Shown: positions 12,507 to 26,999, counted from the first letter of the stretch. The stretch is 64,000 bases of DNA from Parus major (GCF_001522545.3 NC_031769.1:21538515-21602514), one strand, 5' to 3'. Program-made: numbers and translations. Notes: a model not told the origin generated them from the sequence alone.

Positions 12507-15500
12507 GACCTGAAACCCTGGTACCTGGCACTAAACACTAATTAGCTACAATTATGTACAGCTATATTTGGAAAACATGCAAATATGAGATATATAAAAT
12601 AAATGGTCTGCCCTAGACCTATACGGACTTTCAAATAATATTAGATGCCCATATTAATGGAAATCAAATGTAATAATTAATGATTCAGAGAAAATGGTGG
12701 GAAAAATCAGAGTTACTCAGATCATTTGTAGGGAAAGATTAAAGAACTAAGATGGAAAAATTGCATTTGATTAATGCCACGCTTTTCAATACACCTTCTC
12801 TGGGCTAATAGCCATAAATGAGGCTCTGAGCTCAGTGAGTGGTGCCAGGCACTCTTCTAATAACAGTAATTCCAAAACAGTAGGTGAGAATGAGCTTAGA
12901 AATAAAAATGGAGAATCAAAATACTGTCTCAGTCTTGTTGAAAGAAGTCTTTATTTTTTTAATTTTTTTTTTAAATTTCTAACAAAAATGCCCCCCTAAC
13001 CAACCCTTAAGAATACAACTTTTTGCTGTATAACTTACCGTTCCAAAAATGTGATAAATTTATTACCAAACCAAGCTTTGGAGGACTGCAGACCTTGAAT
13101 CAAACCCGACAGAAGATTTCAGGGTAATAAATCACTGAGGAAGGTGAGGATCACAGGGGTAGCACCCCTGTGAGTAGCAAAGGGGATTAAAAGCACGAGG
13201 AGCATTTGGTGGTCATCAGCAATGTTCTGACTCTTGGGAATATTTACATCTAACTAGCTATATGACCTGTACTATCTACGTGCTGAGAGTTAACAACAAT
13301 TTTTTAGAAAGTAGCTCCCACATATGGGGGAATTTGCAGACAGGTTTTTCCCTTTAAGAATTCCTGTCTGAAATATTTATGTTCTGCCATTGTACCACAA
13401 CTAATTTATCAGGGACTTTTGCACAGGTAATAAAGAGATGGGAAGGACAGTAACATGTTTCACCTGGAAATATGGTAAATAACTCATCTGCTTCTAGATA
13501 CTGCGGATGACTATATTTCTTCCTTAGGTATCTAGTAATTTAAATTGATGAGCATATAACATCTGTTCTGCTAGTAAAGGTAAACTTTCATCTGGCTGAA
13601 AATTTTTAGTATCATCACATATTTGAAAGAGATAAAGGGGTGAAAAGCTGGGGATTTGTGCAGTGGGAATGTGTGGCTCTCGCTGCTCTTCAGCTGCAGA
13701 TGCAGCACAGGACTCCCTCTGTGACAAGACAACGAGGAGTTGTTATTTTGATCATCTCCTCTGTCTTTCTGCCTACTCCAGGCTTCTGAATTTCACATTT
13801 TGTTCTTTCAGCAAACCCACAATTTCCCATGGGGTCTGGAGCATTGCTCCAGATTCAGACTTGAGGCTCACCCGGTGTTACCCAGTTTCCCTTATGCTGC
13901 TACCTTGGGGAATGCTGCTGCTCCCAGTTTGTGCCAGCTGGGGTAATGGGGTTTGTTCTGTGAGGAAAATTGTCAACAGAATCTGCACCAGTACATACAG
14001 CTTATTCACTATACAGATTTTGCTTTTGCTGAATACAGTCTCTTCTCTCTGACTCTTCTTGGGTGAAATTGTGCAGGATGCTTTAAAAAATGTATTTCTT
14101 TTGTCCTTGTAAAAATCAACTCTTTCAGGTAAGTAAGTACACCACCTTCAGAAGACACTTCTTCAATGCTTTGTTTCTCCAAGTGTTTGACAGCGGTGAT
14201 TTACAAAGCCATAGTGGAATGGCAAATATAGATAAGGAAACCAGCCTGCAGGCACTTACCATCTGCATTTAACTGTGATATAAATACCAATTAATGCAAA
14301 TGATGACAATTTGCTGGATCTCAATACCTATCTGAGAAATAACCCCATAAAGTCAGATGGGACCACATTAAAACTACTTTTTATGTAAGATATAGTTATT
14401 TTCTTGCACACAGTGGCTTTCCTTCAACAGCCTGGCTGTCCCCCAGGTTGTGGTTCTGAGAGCTTTGCAACTGCATTGAGAAGAGGTGGTTGTGTAGGAA
14501 TAACAGGAGCTGCCAAGTGTGGAAATCTCACAGGTGGAAGGTATTGGTGGAAGTTTTCCAGCTTGTCCCCCTTTGCTGTCTCAGGATACAGCACACCTCC
14601 TGAGAACACCTGGCTGGTGTCAAAGGAGAATGGATGTGCTTGTCCAGGTTTGATTTTTGCAGCAGAAGGTCACAGTCTTTCTGGCTGCTCTCTGCAATAA
14701 CTTCACTCATAGCTTTCTTCCAGTCCTTTTCCCTACAGTTTCCCCACTTCTGATCCAGTAGACTGAGAATGATGCAGAATTTGAACCTACATGGGCTGTT
14801 GCATGTTTTTCCCTCAGAAAAATACATGTACTGTGTGTAATAGAAGTGCCTACATCTTTCAGCACTTCCTGGTCATGTCAGCAGGGGTTCTCCCAATTCA
14901 GAGCTACTGTCATCCAAACGGAGCTGAGAAGGATCTGTCTATACAGCAGCGTGTCTGCTACTGGCTATATTCCACTTTGGTCTAGAGGGAAATTTGAAAA
15001 AACAGCAAAGGAGAAATAGGGATACTGCCCTCTGCAATTTCAAATACATTTTCTGTGTAATCTAGAAGCTCTGAGTATATGGCTTTATCTTAGATACACA
15101 GGAAGTACAGGTAATTTAGATTACTAGAATGAAAAGTGAGTTTATTGAATTAATTTATTTAGGCCATATAGGTACATTGTCACAGCTAAGCTTCATTAAA
15201 AAAAACTAAAGCACCAAAAAAACCCAAAACCAAACCAGAAGTTTTTGCTTCTGGTTCCTTGTTTGAGCGTGAAGCTATTCTTCTTAGCTGGAAAATCCTC
15301 TCATTAAAAACTTGCTCTCTTCCAATCCGAAGTTTGAAGTAGGGCATCAGTCATGGGTATCTCCCATGTCTTTTGTAATCAAGTCCATTTAAATTCGACA
15401 TGCTAAAGCCAAGAGATCAAACTCAGTGCAACAACCAGTGGTTAATGAGCTCCTAGCACAGAGTAAGCAGGTAGGCACCTTATTTATTTTTAACTACTAG

Positions 15501-16839
15501 CAGTTGCTGTATCTCGCTCACATTTACTACACATGATGAGCAGATTAAAAACAATGGCAGTATTTTGTGGCCCGTCCTCTAGCACTCCCTTCATGCTGTC
15601 AAATGTGGCATGGAACCAGACCTCTAGTTTCAGCTGGAAGAAGGAAAAGAAGCAGATATACCTAAAAGAGGGGATTACTTGTTATTTTTTCTTGTCTTTT
15701 GAGGACTGTGGTCACCCTTGACAACTGAGCCTGTGTAGTACATATGCTGTTGAAATCGCTTCAGCTTATTAACTCCAAAAACATCAGAGCATATAGTTAA
15801 ATGTACCCATTTAGAGATGCAGGTTTAATTACAACCTAAGTGCATAACAGAAGTGAATACAAATTGATGTTGCAGGAGGAGGCTGCAGCGGCAGACAGAG
15901 ACAATCCTTCTCCCTTGCCTGGCAGCTGTTTGGGAGGTGGCTCCAGAGACAGCAGTGTATTGTCACCAGAGTGTGCTGTGCTGCTGCTAACCCTTAGCCA
16001 GGTGGGCTTTGGTGACATGGTGCAGAGCCAGATGCTACTGGTGTGTACTGGAGAGCAACCCCATCAGTGCATGAGCCTGGGAGAGCTCCCAAACTCACCA
16101 CAGGATAAAAAGCAAATTCAATTGTTTTACCCAGAGTCTGAGGAGAGGATGTGCAAGATCAAAGAAAAAAACATTGCCTTGAAGTTATGCTTTCCTTGTA
16201 GATTCCCCTGACTTGCAGCTGAAGTTGTTCCCATTCTAAACCTGTAAGGAATCTCAGAAATGGGGAGCTGCATCTGACTTTGCAATACTGAGAAGACAGA
16301 ACGTGCTAAAACATGTGGTGTTCCTGGGGCCAGGGCACAGGGAAAGAGGCTCTTTTCTCACTTACAGACAGTGGCAGAAGAAACCTGGCATGCCTTTCTG
16401 AGTGGTGTGCTGGCCCTGGGGACCTCAGGCACCCAAGCACCCAGTGCCCCCTGTCCTCAGCTGCACTGGCCATGGGGTCATGGGGAGCTGTGGGGACACG
16501 CACGGCTTTCATCTGCTGTCCCAGAGCTGCCACCACTGCCCCAAGGCTCAGCTTGAAAACAGTGACATGTGTCCTGAAAAAGACAGCAGGTTTAGGCATT
16601 TGCTTTACTTAGACATTAGCTAGCAATCACAACCTTGCATTTGATTACAGAGGAGGTTAAAAATCCAATGCAATAAGTTAGATTTTGCAAGAGATAAATA
16701 ATACAACAAAGAATTCAACAGGTGTACAAAAAAAGGAACAGTGAGTCTCTATGGAACATTTTTAGATGGGAATAGGTATTGTGCACTTGTGGTTATTTTC
16801 TCATTTTTTTCAGTAAGTAATATGTTTTGGAGACAGCAT
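12507..16839. other. Non-coding DNA, no gene recognised
   Basis: No gene supported. There is an A/T homopolymer patch at about 12945-12980 and a small perfect hairpin at 15233-15256. GC-richer patches occur at about 14400-14700 and 16310-16560; several frames are open at once on both strands there because stop codons are rare in GC-rich DNA, not because they code. The 129-codon (13663-14052, plus) and 123-codon (15840-16211, plus) frames have no recognisable domain. Confidence 0.6.
15233..15256. repeat. Small perfect hairpin
   Basis: AACCAGAAG (15233-15241) is the exact reverse complement of CTTCTGGTT (15248-15256), separated by a 6-base loop. It lies after an A-rich stretch. It is too short to assign to any RNA or element. 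Confidence 0.6.
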
Positions 16840-17110
16840 GTGTAACACAGCTCCCTATTGTCTCAACACATTAATGAGATTTATTTTTCTCCAAAACCTG
16901 TCTGCGAAAGATTAATACACTAATGACCGTGATTTGCATGCTCCTTTTCTGAAGTTTCTATTTGATACTGAACCTTGACACAAAAGCAAAAATTGTCAGC
17001 ATTATGCAGTAATAAAAATTTCACATATTTTTATTAAAGAAATCTGTGAGTTAATAGCATTGCGATTGGTTTATTTATGAGAATATGCTTTTTAATTGCA
17101 ATAAGGCTGT
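16840..17110. promoter_or_regulatory. Candidate conserved non-coding element (enhancer-like)
   Basis: A gene-free stretch dense in transcription-factor-like cores: an exact POU octamer ATTTGCAT at 16932-16939, ATTAAT/CTAATG homeodomain-type cores around 16870-16925, and a 9-bp inverted repeat AATAAAAAT / ATTTTTATT (17011-17019 and 17027-17035). It has no simple repeats or degraded transposon, and its texture resembles developmental enhancers found in vertebrate gene deserts. Only the motifs are visible here; conservation and function are inference and cannot be tested from one sequence. Confidence 0.3.
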
Positions 17111-20100
17111 GTTTTATCTTAGGATGATGAGTTGAGATAATTTCAATGAGTCCTACCACGGTTAAGAGTGTCTTTCTTTGTTTTGCATTGTCAAGGGAAA
17201 AACTGAGTGTTTTTTACGTCTCTTAGAAAAAAAAAATTAAAGAAAGAAATTAAAAAAAATTACAAAAAGAAGGGTTTTCATGACAGTATCATGCTCAGTC
17301 CATGAAAAGCATTTGTGCTATGTTACCAACTATTTATGAAGGGAATCTTGGACAAATGTTCTGAATAAACCTTTCTGTTTTTCTATGCTACCTATATTTT
17401 TTGAATCACACTATTATCTTGGTCTGAAGATAAAACTCTCCTTTTCTGCCACACAAACATAAGAATACAGGTAGATTAACCTTTTCAATGGATAACAGTA
17501 GACTTTTTAATCTAGAAAGCTGCACAAAGTAAGCCAATACCTGGAAGCTGTGCCTTCTGAAATTCAAACTTTAAATAAGTATTTTTAGCACTTTTAAAGA
17601 AGCAAGATATGTACTGGTTCCTCAGAGAAATGCTAGATTTTTAACTGAAAATATGCTCCCAATACAAAGAAATGTAATTCCAAGTGTTGGGCTGTAGGTA
17701 GGGACTGCATAGGTTCCTATGATCACATATGTTATGCCTACAGTTATGTGAAGAGAGCAGATGTCAAATTACTGTGGTTATTTCTTTATTTCTTTTGCAC
17801 TCAAATCTATTAATTTATTCTGAGTTCTCAAAATACCACAAAATCCTTGCAGTTGTTGGTTCTGCTCTCCGTTCTTCTCTCATATGAGCTCTCTAAAGCT
17901 GCCAGTTGATCTTTCTTTCTGAAGTTTTCAGGATGCAATGGACTAGACAGTATCCCCAGCAGAGTCAGCCTGGGGATTTTTGTAAGGCAGCTGTTCTTCA
18001 GTAGTCAGTGATTCTTCTGTTTGGTTTACAACTTTATGCTCCTGTTTTATATTCTATAGGAATAGATCTACTCAAAGTTGAAGAACAGCTAGTACTTTTT
18101 CTTCAAAGCAGTCTAAATGCCACTCTCTAGTGTGATCAGTGACAGTCTAAATGTCTGTGACTTGTTACATTAGGGGTGCCCAGGCACACACAGCAAGGCA
18201 AGGGAGCTGATCGTGGCTACTTTGAGCTTGGAAAATAAAAACAAATCAGAAAAAACATGTGCTAGTTGAGCAACTGGGAAATTTACCATCTGGTTTTACA
18301 TCCTTCAGTTCATTAAACATCTCAGGGTCTAATACTGCATGTGAGATAGATCATGTGCAGACTCCTATTTTTTTTTCCCTATACATGGACAATTTTATCA
18401 TGTGCATCATAACAAGAAAGAATATGAATCACCAATAAATAACCCCCAATGTAATCTAGGAATAAAGGATGCAGTAAAAAACTTAACATAGCTAAACAGG
18501 CATAACACCATAGTAGCATTTGTTGTTTTCATTATATATCAAATTTAGTTTTTTGTGTTATTTCAGAGAATAATGGTTACTCTTGAAAAGTTGAAGAGCT
18601 TTGAATCTCCTATTGAGCAGTAAAGTACAGAGGCACAGATAAAAAAAGGTGAGGTTGATTACTCTGCAGCTGAATCTTTTCTCTACCATAAATTACAGCC
18701 CTTCCCTATAGCAGTTGCTGTCTCCAGGCCTGAATTGTGCCTGGAATTTGCAGCCTCTCCTGAGGACAGGGCCAGGTCACATTGCTCAGTTTGTCCCAGG
18801 CCCAGGGCCTGCAGGATTTCACCTTCTCCTCCTGTGTGGTGGCCCTTGTGTCCCACCCCTCAGCTCCCATCTGGGCTCTTTTGGGGTCACAGAGACGCTG
18901 GTCACAGCCAGAGCTGCGGGCAGACTGCTTGTCTAAAATTTTGTCTCTTTGACAAAAGTCTGTGGGTGTGACTTCTGGGCACACCTAGGAGTCTCAAACC
19001 AATATTTCTAAAGAAAATTATCTCCATTTTTTTTTCTGGGAAAAAGCAAAAAATAATTTTTTCTTCTAGCAGCAAACTTTAAGGGCACATGTAACAGCAA
19101 GGTAGGAAAAACTCTCTAAATAAGTGAAATCTGTGTCTGGTTCTGATGATCTATTAGAATGGGCCACTTACATGTTTTAAGAAATTTCAGTGGGTATTTC
19201 AACAGATCAGGTCTTGGTTGTGTGTGATTCCTTCTTATGCCATTATATTCCTCCCTGTTATTCCTTTATACAATATAGATTGCCAATAATTCACTGCATT
19301 TTCAGTGCCTGGGATTTCATGTGTGTGGAAATGTCAGATTCATAAAACACCATGCTAAACCTGCTTTCATAGATCAATCACAAAAGAGTTTCATTAAACT
19401 CATAGTGTTAAAGGAAAGCAAAAGCTTAAGAAGATCCATAAATAATGAAAGACAAATTGGAAAATATTTGTATGAAAAGTGATTAAAAGTCACTAATGTT
19501 TCTTCAAAACACTCCAAATAGAATTTTAGAATGCTGACAAGTCCATAATCTCTTTTTATTTTTTGAAGCCTCATCTAGAAAGCATCCAGTGCTGTCTGCA
19601 GCAGCACTCTTCATTTGTCAGAGTAGCCTGGGATAGTTGTTGGCAGAACTGAAAAAGGAGCTCAGGAAGAAAGTAGTGTGGTCTTATCTAGATTGTCATG
19701 GCTGCTGAAGTAAAAAGATTTCATTTTCCATTTGTACCACCCACGAAGCGAAGGATGCTGTAGAACAACACACAGCTCTGTGTAGCTCCCCAGCTCTGAT
19801 GTGAAAAATCCCCATCAGAGACAAGGTTGTGCTTGAGGGTCTGCCAAGCTGTGTGAGCTTGTAGCCTGTACTCTGGGAACATCTCAGGTTACTGTTTTCC
19901 TTTTTGCCAGTTCCTGTTGGCTATGTGGGAGCAGCAGGATCTCACTGGTGCTGGCCTTTGTGTGAGCCTGTGGGGCTGCAGAGGAGGTGCAGATGCCTTG
20001 TGGCATCTGAAATTTGTTTTTCTCAGCTCTGCTGAGGGCTTTCCCCCCACCTATCATCCTCAAGGCATTTTGATGAGTACCAATACCTCCTGTAAGCTGT

Positions 20101-22559
20101 ATCCTAGGCAGAGCTGTCTCAGGGACCACAGCTGATCTTGAAAACTGCTCCCATGCTGATCCAGTGGAGACTTCTCAGGAGGTGCTGCCCTTGGTCTGGG
20201 GAGATCCTTACAGGAGACACAAAGTGCACACATAATCCTGTGCCTGTGTGCGTAGTCAGCTGCTCTCCTCACCACATCCAGCTCTGGGTGTGTGTCTGAA
20301 TTTGGCCCTGTAAAGGTCTCTTTCTGTATAACATATTTAATTTAGACTAATCCACTGTGATCATTTTTGCAGCTGTACAGGTAAAATCTGATAATATAAA
20401 TTTGTAGTTAAAATGATGCAAGTTGTTCACTCTGCAGGATATACCGGATGCCACAGTCCTGCCTTAGGAAGAGACAGACTCCCTGACCTGGTGTCCTGGC
20501 TCTGTTATATCTGAGTTACATGGTTCTATTTTACTGCACCAAGGGGGGTAGGTTAGGGTCAGATTGTTATCTTGGCCGTGTCATCTACCTTCACTTACAC
20601 AAAAGTAAGCAGGCCCAAGAAGTTTTCGCCTGATATTATTATTCTATATATCAAGCCATTCCACTGTAAGCAGCTCTGAATGTAGCTGTGACCCCTTTTC
20701 TACTTTCAAAATGAAAGATCTCTCAAGCCATAGGTTTTTTAAAAAGTTACAGAGCTGAAATGAAATTCCCTAAGCACAGACAGTGTCTCCTGTGCTCCTT
20801 TGCACTATTTTCCATTTGGGGCACAAAATAAAAAGTGTATCTTGGCTGTGTATAATTAATGTCATGGAGCTGTGATCCTGGCATGACACTAGCTGTATCA
20901 CTGAGAGCAGAAGGTAAGAAGAAATCATGATTGCTCAGCAATTTACACAGGAGGATGAAGGGGAAAGGCATTTTAAATTAATGGTTCTAGGGCCTTGATG
21001 TTGCCCTGCCACATTTCATAAATCTTTTCTGAGCAATATCTCCTGTGAAAAGGACTTCACAATCGCTTAGGGAATACCAAACAGGTACCCATTTCAGAAA
21101 TAAACTGTTTTTACATTTTGCTTCAAAATGCAACCCATGGAAAGATGTAGCATCTTATAGAGTAGCACTAAATGTCTGCTGACTGCAAAGGAGAGTCCTG
21201 CTTCTCAAAGCCATTTATCTTTGAAACAACACCTGTACCCTTCGATAAAATGTTCTCCCTGCCAGGCTTGAGTGCCACAGCAGAGAGTTACCTGAAGGCT
21301 GGTCCCATGCCAGGAAATATCCCCTCCCCATCTCTCAGCTCACACCCCAGCACTCCGTGACCCTCACTCAAAACACGGGTGGCTCTTGACTCTGCCTTTA
21401 CAGTGAGCTCTGGAGCCCTGTGTGTCCTGGAAAGTCAGTTCCTTTGTGCAAGCACCACTGCATATCTCAGCCTTCCTTTAAAACCACTGGGGAGCAGATG
21501 TGTGTACTTCTAGGGTTTGAAGAAATCCCAGTGTATGTGGTATATTCAATACTGATCCTGCATTTGGAGTGTTTCAGCAGCAGAACTGTTGGACAGTGGG
21601 AAGTGCTTCTCCGTGGCATTCCTCTCTCAGCCCCCTGCCCCAAAGCCCCCTTCCCTTGACCACCCCAAGGCTTTCTTCTTCTCTCTGGAGTAGATAGCAG
21701 GTAACCTTACATGTTATACCTGTTCCTCTCAAAGACTTCAGTGGTGTAGGAGATTAGTCTTCACATGAACTGATTATATTAATTGACATGTATAACACAG
21801 TAGTTAGTGCATTGTGAGAGAAGATAGATGACCTACCTTAATATATTCAGTAGCTGTTATGTCCCTTAGAGTGTTGCATCCAATGCAAAAAAAAAGCTTT
21901 TACCTCACATAGCCTGCTCCTGAGTACTAAAAACACTTGAGCAATACCACAAGTGACTCCCTTACCACAGTTATTTCCCAAAAATAATTCCTTATGCCTC
22001 CCTCATGACTGTCATTTGCTACAAAATCATTTCCACTATGATCTGTACAGAGCCACTAATGCATTTTGTGACTAAAAGCAACCACTGTTTAGCACTGAAA
22101 TCCAGAAAAGATTGCAAAGGAAAAACAAACAGGAAAAAAAAAAAGGGCACCGTGTGTCCACAAGCAAAGACACAGTGAAGGGCTTGGAATTGGAGGGCAA
22201 ACTTTCCCCTGAGCTGGCAGGGCTGGCAGCAGCTGTGAAGGAGGTCACAGTGCAGGGACCAGGGGCCACTGTGCCCTGATGGCCACAGCAGTCACAGCAG
22301 CCACTGCTCCTCAGGGGTGTATATGGGGGTAGTGTCGTGCCCAGGGAGGGGAAGGGATGCTGAGAGGTTTAATTCATGCTTTCCTGATAAGCCTGGGTGG
22401 AAATGGCATGTACCTGACCCTGTACAGCACTCTTGAGGGAGAGCAGAGCCCTCTGTATAGGTCAGTGCTGCCTCCAGCCATGCCTAGCAACTTCATTTCA
22501 CCTTCCCACCCTGCTAGCTGAGCAGCTGGTGCAGCAGCTATGGCTCTCCAAATACGTTT
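17111..22559. other. Non-coding DNA, no gene recognised
   Basis: AT-rich sequence with an A-rich patch at 17224-17272. GC-richer patches at about 18715-18970, 19900-20290 and 22140-22520 contain overlapping frames on several strands but no domain. I recognise no CR1, LTR or RNA gene here. The 22140-22520 patch is relatively C/G-rich but poor in CpG, so it is not a CpG island. Confidence 0.6.
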
Positions 22560-22860
22560 TCAGACACAATGGAAAAATGATTAATTCTCACTTTATTTAA
22601 TTGAAGATAAATAAGGTACTGGTTGAATAGTGGTCAATTTGCTCAGTGAGTGTTTAATGCTTTCTGTGTGATTGAATCTCCATATTATTTACTACCCCCT
22701 ATTTTTGTTCTCATCAGGCAGCTTTCAGCAATGGCTCCCAATCTTTCTGCATTTCAGCAGCCTGCATAACAACAGTTTTAAGCAGAGTGATCTGTTAATT
22801 GGATAATGTACTAATTATGGGAGAAAATTAGTATGCTTATTTGAGAAATGTGAGGACCAT
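22560..22860. promoter_or_regulatory. Candidate conserved non-coding element
   Basis: Gene-free and repeat-free, with several homeodomain-type cores: GATTAATTC near 22579, TTAATTGG near 22795 and CTAATTATG at 22811-22819. It sits next to a GC-richer patch. The motif density is suggestive only, because TAATTA cores are common by chance in AT-rich DNA. Sequence conservation in other birds or mammals would be needed to support this. Confidence 0.22.
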
Positions 22861-25800
22861 TAAAATAAAATGAACTCCCAAATGAGGACTGGGTTACACA
22901 TAAAAAATACCCTGTCTTTAAAAGTCAGAATTTACAAAGATTACTTCAAAAGCTTGATATGAGAAGTGTGACTTTTACAAGAGTGTGATATCAGCAGGAC
23001 TAATTGGGGATGACAGATTGAGAATGCACTAATACCTGGAAAAATAATGAAGTGCATAACTTCTAGTTCAGGGAATCCCAGGAAACCTTTATTTTTGCTG
23101 AAGTGGAAGGGACATTTTGAACCTATGTTGTCTCTAGCAATAACTTCAATGACAGCAGATAAAAATAAGCACTGTGCAAACAATGGAATTCACTGGTGTG
23201 AGAAGGCATTTGACTGCAGCATGCCCCCTGTAAATTTGGTTTCTGATCTGCTACCAAAATAACTCCCATCTCTGGTTAGAAATGCTGTCCCATACTGTAA
23301 AAATTTAATAGATCCAGGGGGCCAGTCACTGCCTCTTCCTGAATCTTAACGAGAATGGTCTTAGCAATAAAGGGTCTACAAGGCTGTATAGTGAGATTTT
23401 AAGATCCTTCATGGAATATGTAGACTTTGCCATAACAGTATGAAGCTAAGATTTAAAAATAACCCTTTTTTGGAAAAGTTGAAATTGAACATGATTTGGG
23501 GGTAGCGCAAAAATGGAACAAGAAACATCTTGTGGGAGATACTGTCCGAAATCATAACCATCTAGCTGAGATAAAGTGACTGTGCCAACACATCATGTGA
23601 TGATGGTTTTTAACCTATTACAACACGGTGCAAAGGAAAATTTTTAACAGAATCTCGATGAAGCTGCTGATGAGGCAACATGGGAGTTACTCCAAAACTT
23701 GCTTTTGAAGGGCAAATCTGAATGAGGATACAGGTTTGGCTACTCTAATTCCAGCTTCCTTCTCCCACTACTGGTTCAGTACTGGTTCTGCTGTTCTGTA
23801 TCAGTCTTCTGAAGCCTCTGCAGGTCCATTGGTGCTTCTCTTGGAGCTGGAGTGCATCAGCTGTGTCACCAGGATCTGGTTACAGGGGTGTTTGTGACAG
23901 TGCAAGTCTAATGAGAAGGGCTCGAAAACCTGTGTGGCCACAGCAAAAAAAGTGTCCTGCCTGTGCATGCTCCTGGCTTTGGAAAGGAGCTCTGAAATCC
24001 CATCAAGGTGTGCAGCAATCAGCCTGGTGCAGAGGCGAGGGCCTCATAGACACTGGAATGAAATAGAAGAAATTGTTTTTAAAAATGTGACCCCTAGAGG
24101 AAGCAACATGATTTTGAAGAATTTTACTCAATGCCTGTAATTTCAAGAAGCTTCTGGGGAAAAGATTACATGGATCTTAAAAATAACTATAAAACATATA
24201 TAGGAAATGGAATCTGTCTACAAGCACCATATTAGTAATTAGGAGTAGGAGACTCAGATCTTTGGATCTACCATGATGCTATCTAAAAACATGGTAATGG
24301 TTGATCTTTAAAAGGTTTTCTTTTACCTTCAGTAATATAGAGACAATCATGTTCCTGTCATCTCATATTAGAAAGCTTTAGAAAGCTTGTTGGATTTCTT
24401 TACTGCCTCAGCAGGAGAAGTATTTTTCTTAACTAATTGCTAGTAGCACAAGAACAGAAACCCTCAGCACTATCACTGTGTTCAAATAATTTATAAAAAT
24501 AATAGATCAGATGCTTCCTAACTTGCACAAAGTGAGTTAGTATAGTATAACGTGAAAAATAACAATGCAGAAAGGAAAGTCTGCAAAAAGAGTTGGCTGA
24601 ATAATTAATACTTAAATTGAATCTGATACATTTTGCTTTTCTTGCCATTGACAGAAAGCCTGTATAAGTTGACTGCTTCTGCAGACTTGTTCTGTTATTC
24701 TGTGATTCATTTGCTCTAAATATCTCTTTTGGAATATTGTCTGTGTTGTTTAACTGTGATGGTTGCACAAGACACATGGTGTTGTTTCTCATTTTTGATA
24801 GTGAAGAGCTAATGTTGACATCCAGGACTCTGATACTAATGCTTATAGAAAACAAAAACAAAATCCACTTTCTATAAATATTTGAGTATAAAAACTTAGT
24901 ACTTGCTTTACATGAATATTGATAATAGTAAAATATGGTGTTACGGGTTTTCCAAATGTTCATGCAAAGTTAAACAAGGTAAAAAGCAGATTGTTTGAAA
25001 GTGTGACTGAACACTCCTCCTGTTTTTCCTAGTTTCACAGCTCTGACAAAATTGTAAGCTTGTCATTATGACAAAATTGCCATTGTCAGCAAGATCCTTT
25101 TCTTCTTTCCTCATCTCAGTGTATGTTTCTTATATGTGAATGCTGGCATGGGCTTAGAGATGGGAGACTCCACCTATTAACACTGACGGTGTAAGGTGTG
25201 TGCTAAGGACACCCAAAACACTACAGCATTAGTTTAGATCCCTCAGAGCTTATTTTAATGAATGGCATGACATTCCTGATGGCAAACTTGCTGCCACATG
25301 TTCCCAGCACAATCCAGATGACAGGTCAGCTTCCCACTTGGAAGTGGACATGATCCCACAGCCTTATTGGTATTTTTAGATAACCACTGGAATACCAGCA
25401 GTGGGTCACTGGAAAATACATTATGTCTGAGTTCACTCTGTCTATCGGAGGCCCAGGATTCCCAGCTAAGCTGTTTTTAAAATACCTCCATAAAACCAAA
25501 TTTTTATAAGTCCCCAAATAGCAAAGCAATTTCAGGAATACAACAAGATAAACAAGGAGAAAAATATGAAAGCAAAATAGTAAGTGTAGGCTGGCTATTC
25601 TCTGAAAACACCATGTGTTAATCATAGACTGCAGCAAGGAAAGGGGAACATGGGAAAAATTCTGAATAGTGACACTTGGTAATTGCAAATAGTACAGTGA
25701 GTACCAATAACCTTCATCATACTCATACTCAGAAACCTTAGAAATACTGTGTATAAGTGTGTGAGTGATGCTTGAGGAAACGAGAAAAAAAAACTCTTTT

Positions 25801-26999
25801 CCTGTAAAACAGAGTGCTTTCCCCTCTTGGTACTCAGCTTCTGCACAAATAGGCTGATGGTGGAGTAGAAGGCTTTTGTGATAAATAAATATATTTTAGC
25901 TCCTGTGTTGCTGATATCATGGAGCAGTCCAGCTGGCAGCTTCAGGCCTCAATCTGATGTGCAGAACTCTGCAAGTGTCCCTTCTCACCAGGGCACCTAG
26001 AGACCAGAACTTCATGTGGTTTAACAGCTGCCCTGGCCTGCAGATAGTGCTCAGAGCATGTGAGTGTTGCAGGGGACAGAGGAGCTTGGGCATCACTAGG
26101 GCAACTATCTCCCCTGCATTGGTCTAACCAAAATTGGGGACTCCTCTCTCTACATGCAAAAGTTAGAGCACATTTGCTCACAAGCAGTATTTCCCCTCGG
26201 TACTTTTCTTAAGGAGAAGAAAAGGTCTCTCTAGGTACTTAAAAAAATGAAATTAACCTGAAGTTTTATGTTTTGACCTATGTTATTGGATCAGTGGAGT
26301 TTTTGAGAGGTTGTTTGTGGAGACAGAAATAGAAGGTGGAGGAGCTGACATTTCAAGGATGTGTTTTGTACACATAAGAAATCAACAGTAAATACATTTT
26401 GGATTCATGAGTTTACATATTTGTATGGAGATATCTTTCTGAGAGAAATACGAAGACAACAGCTGTATGGATTCTATTCTGAAATTCAAGATACAGCTTC
26501 TGCTGGTAAAGAGCAGGTGCTTTATCCTCTCAAAACACCTACAGCTTTAGTATGTGTGAGGTTATTGTTCATATTCTGCTCTTAGGGTATTTTTTTTGTG
26601 CCAAAGCAGTATGTATTTAAATTACCATTCTATTTTAATGAAATAATTCCCTGTTAATAATGACAGGGTTACCAGCTCCCTTATCTACTTAAGGGAATTC
26701 TTCCACATTCAAGATAGAATCTTTCCTCCTTGATATTAATACATCAATCTAATTATAAAAGCCTTAGATAAATGGGCAGAACAAATTAATTTAATTCTGC
26801 CCTGTCTTACAGTCGCAAGAACATTTCTTTTCTGTTCACATATTTTTGCATTGCAGGTCATATATCTCATAAACTTTTCAAATAAATCCTGCTTATTACT
26901 AATTACGTTCACTCTCTCAGCACCATCAAATTCATTTTCCACTGTGATGCTGTTATAAATATTCCATTTCGTTGCTAGCACTGAACATCCTTAAGAAGT
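22861..26999. other. Non-coding DNA, no gene recognised
   Basis: No gene supported. The 176-codon minus-strand frame at 24433-24963 is AT-driven (rich in Ser, Asn, Tyr, Phe, Ile) and has no domain. That length is expected by chance in this much AT-rich DNA. No dispersed repeat recognised. Confidence 0.6.

Noticed and set aside
16310..16612. GC-rich patch with open frames on both strands, possible exon
   Set aside because: Several frames are open together, which is typical of GC-rich DNA. No conserved protein segment and no clear splice borders.
24433..24963. 176-codon open frame on the minus strand
   Set aside because: No domain or motif; residues are those of AT-rich codons. A frame of this length is expected about once by chance in 64 kb of such DNA.
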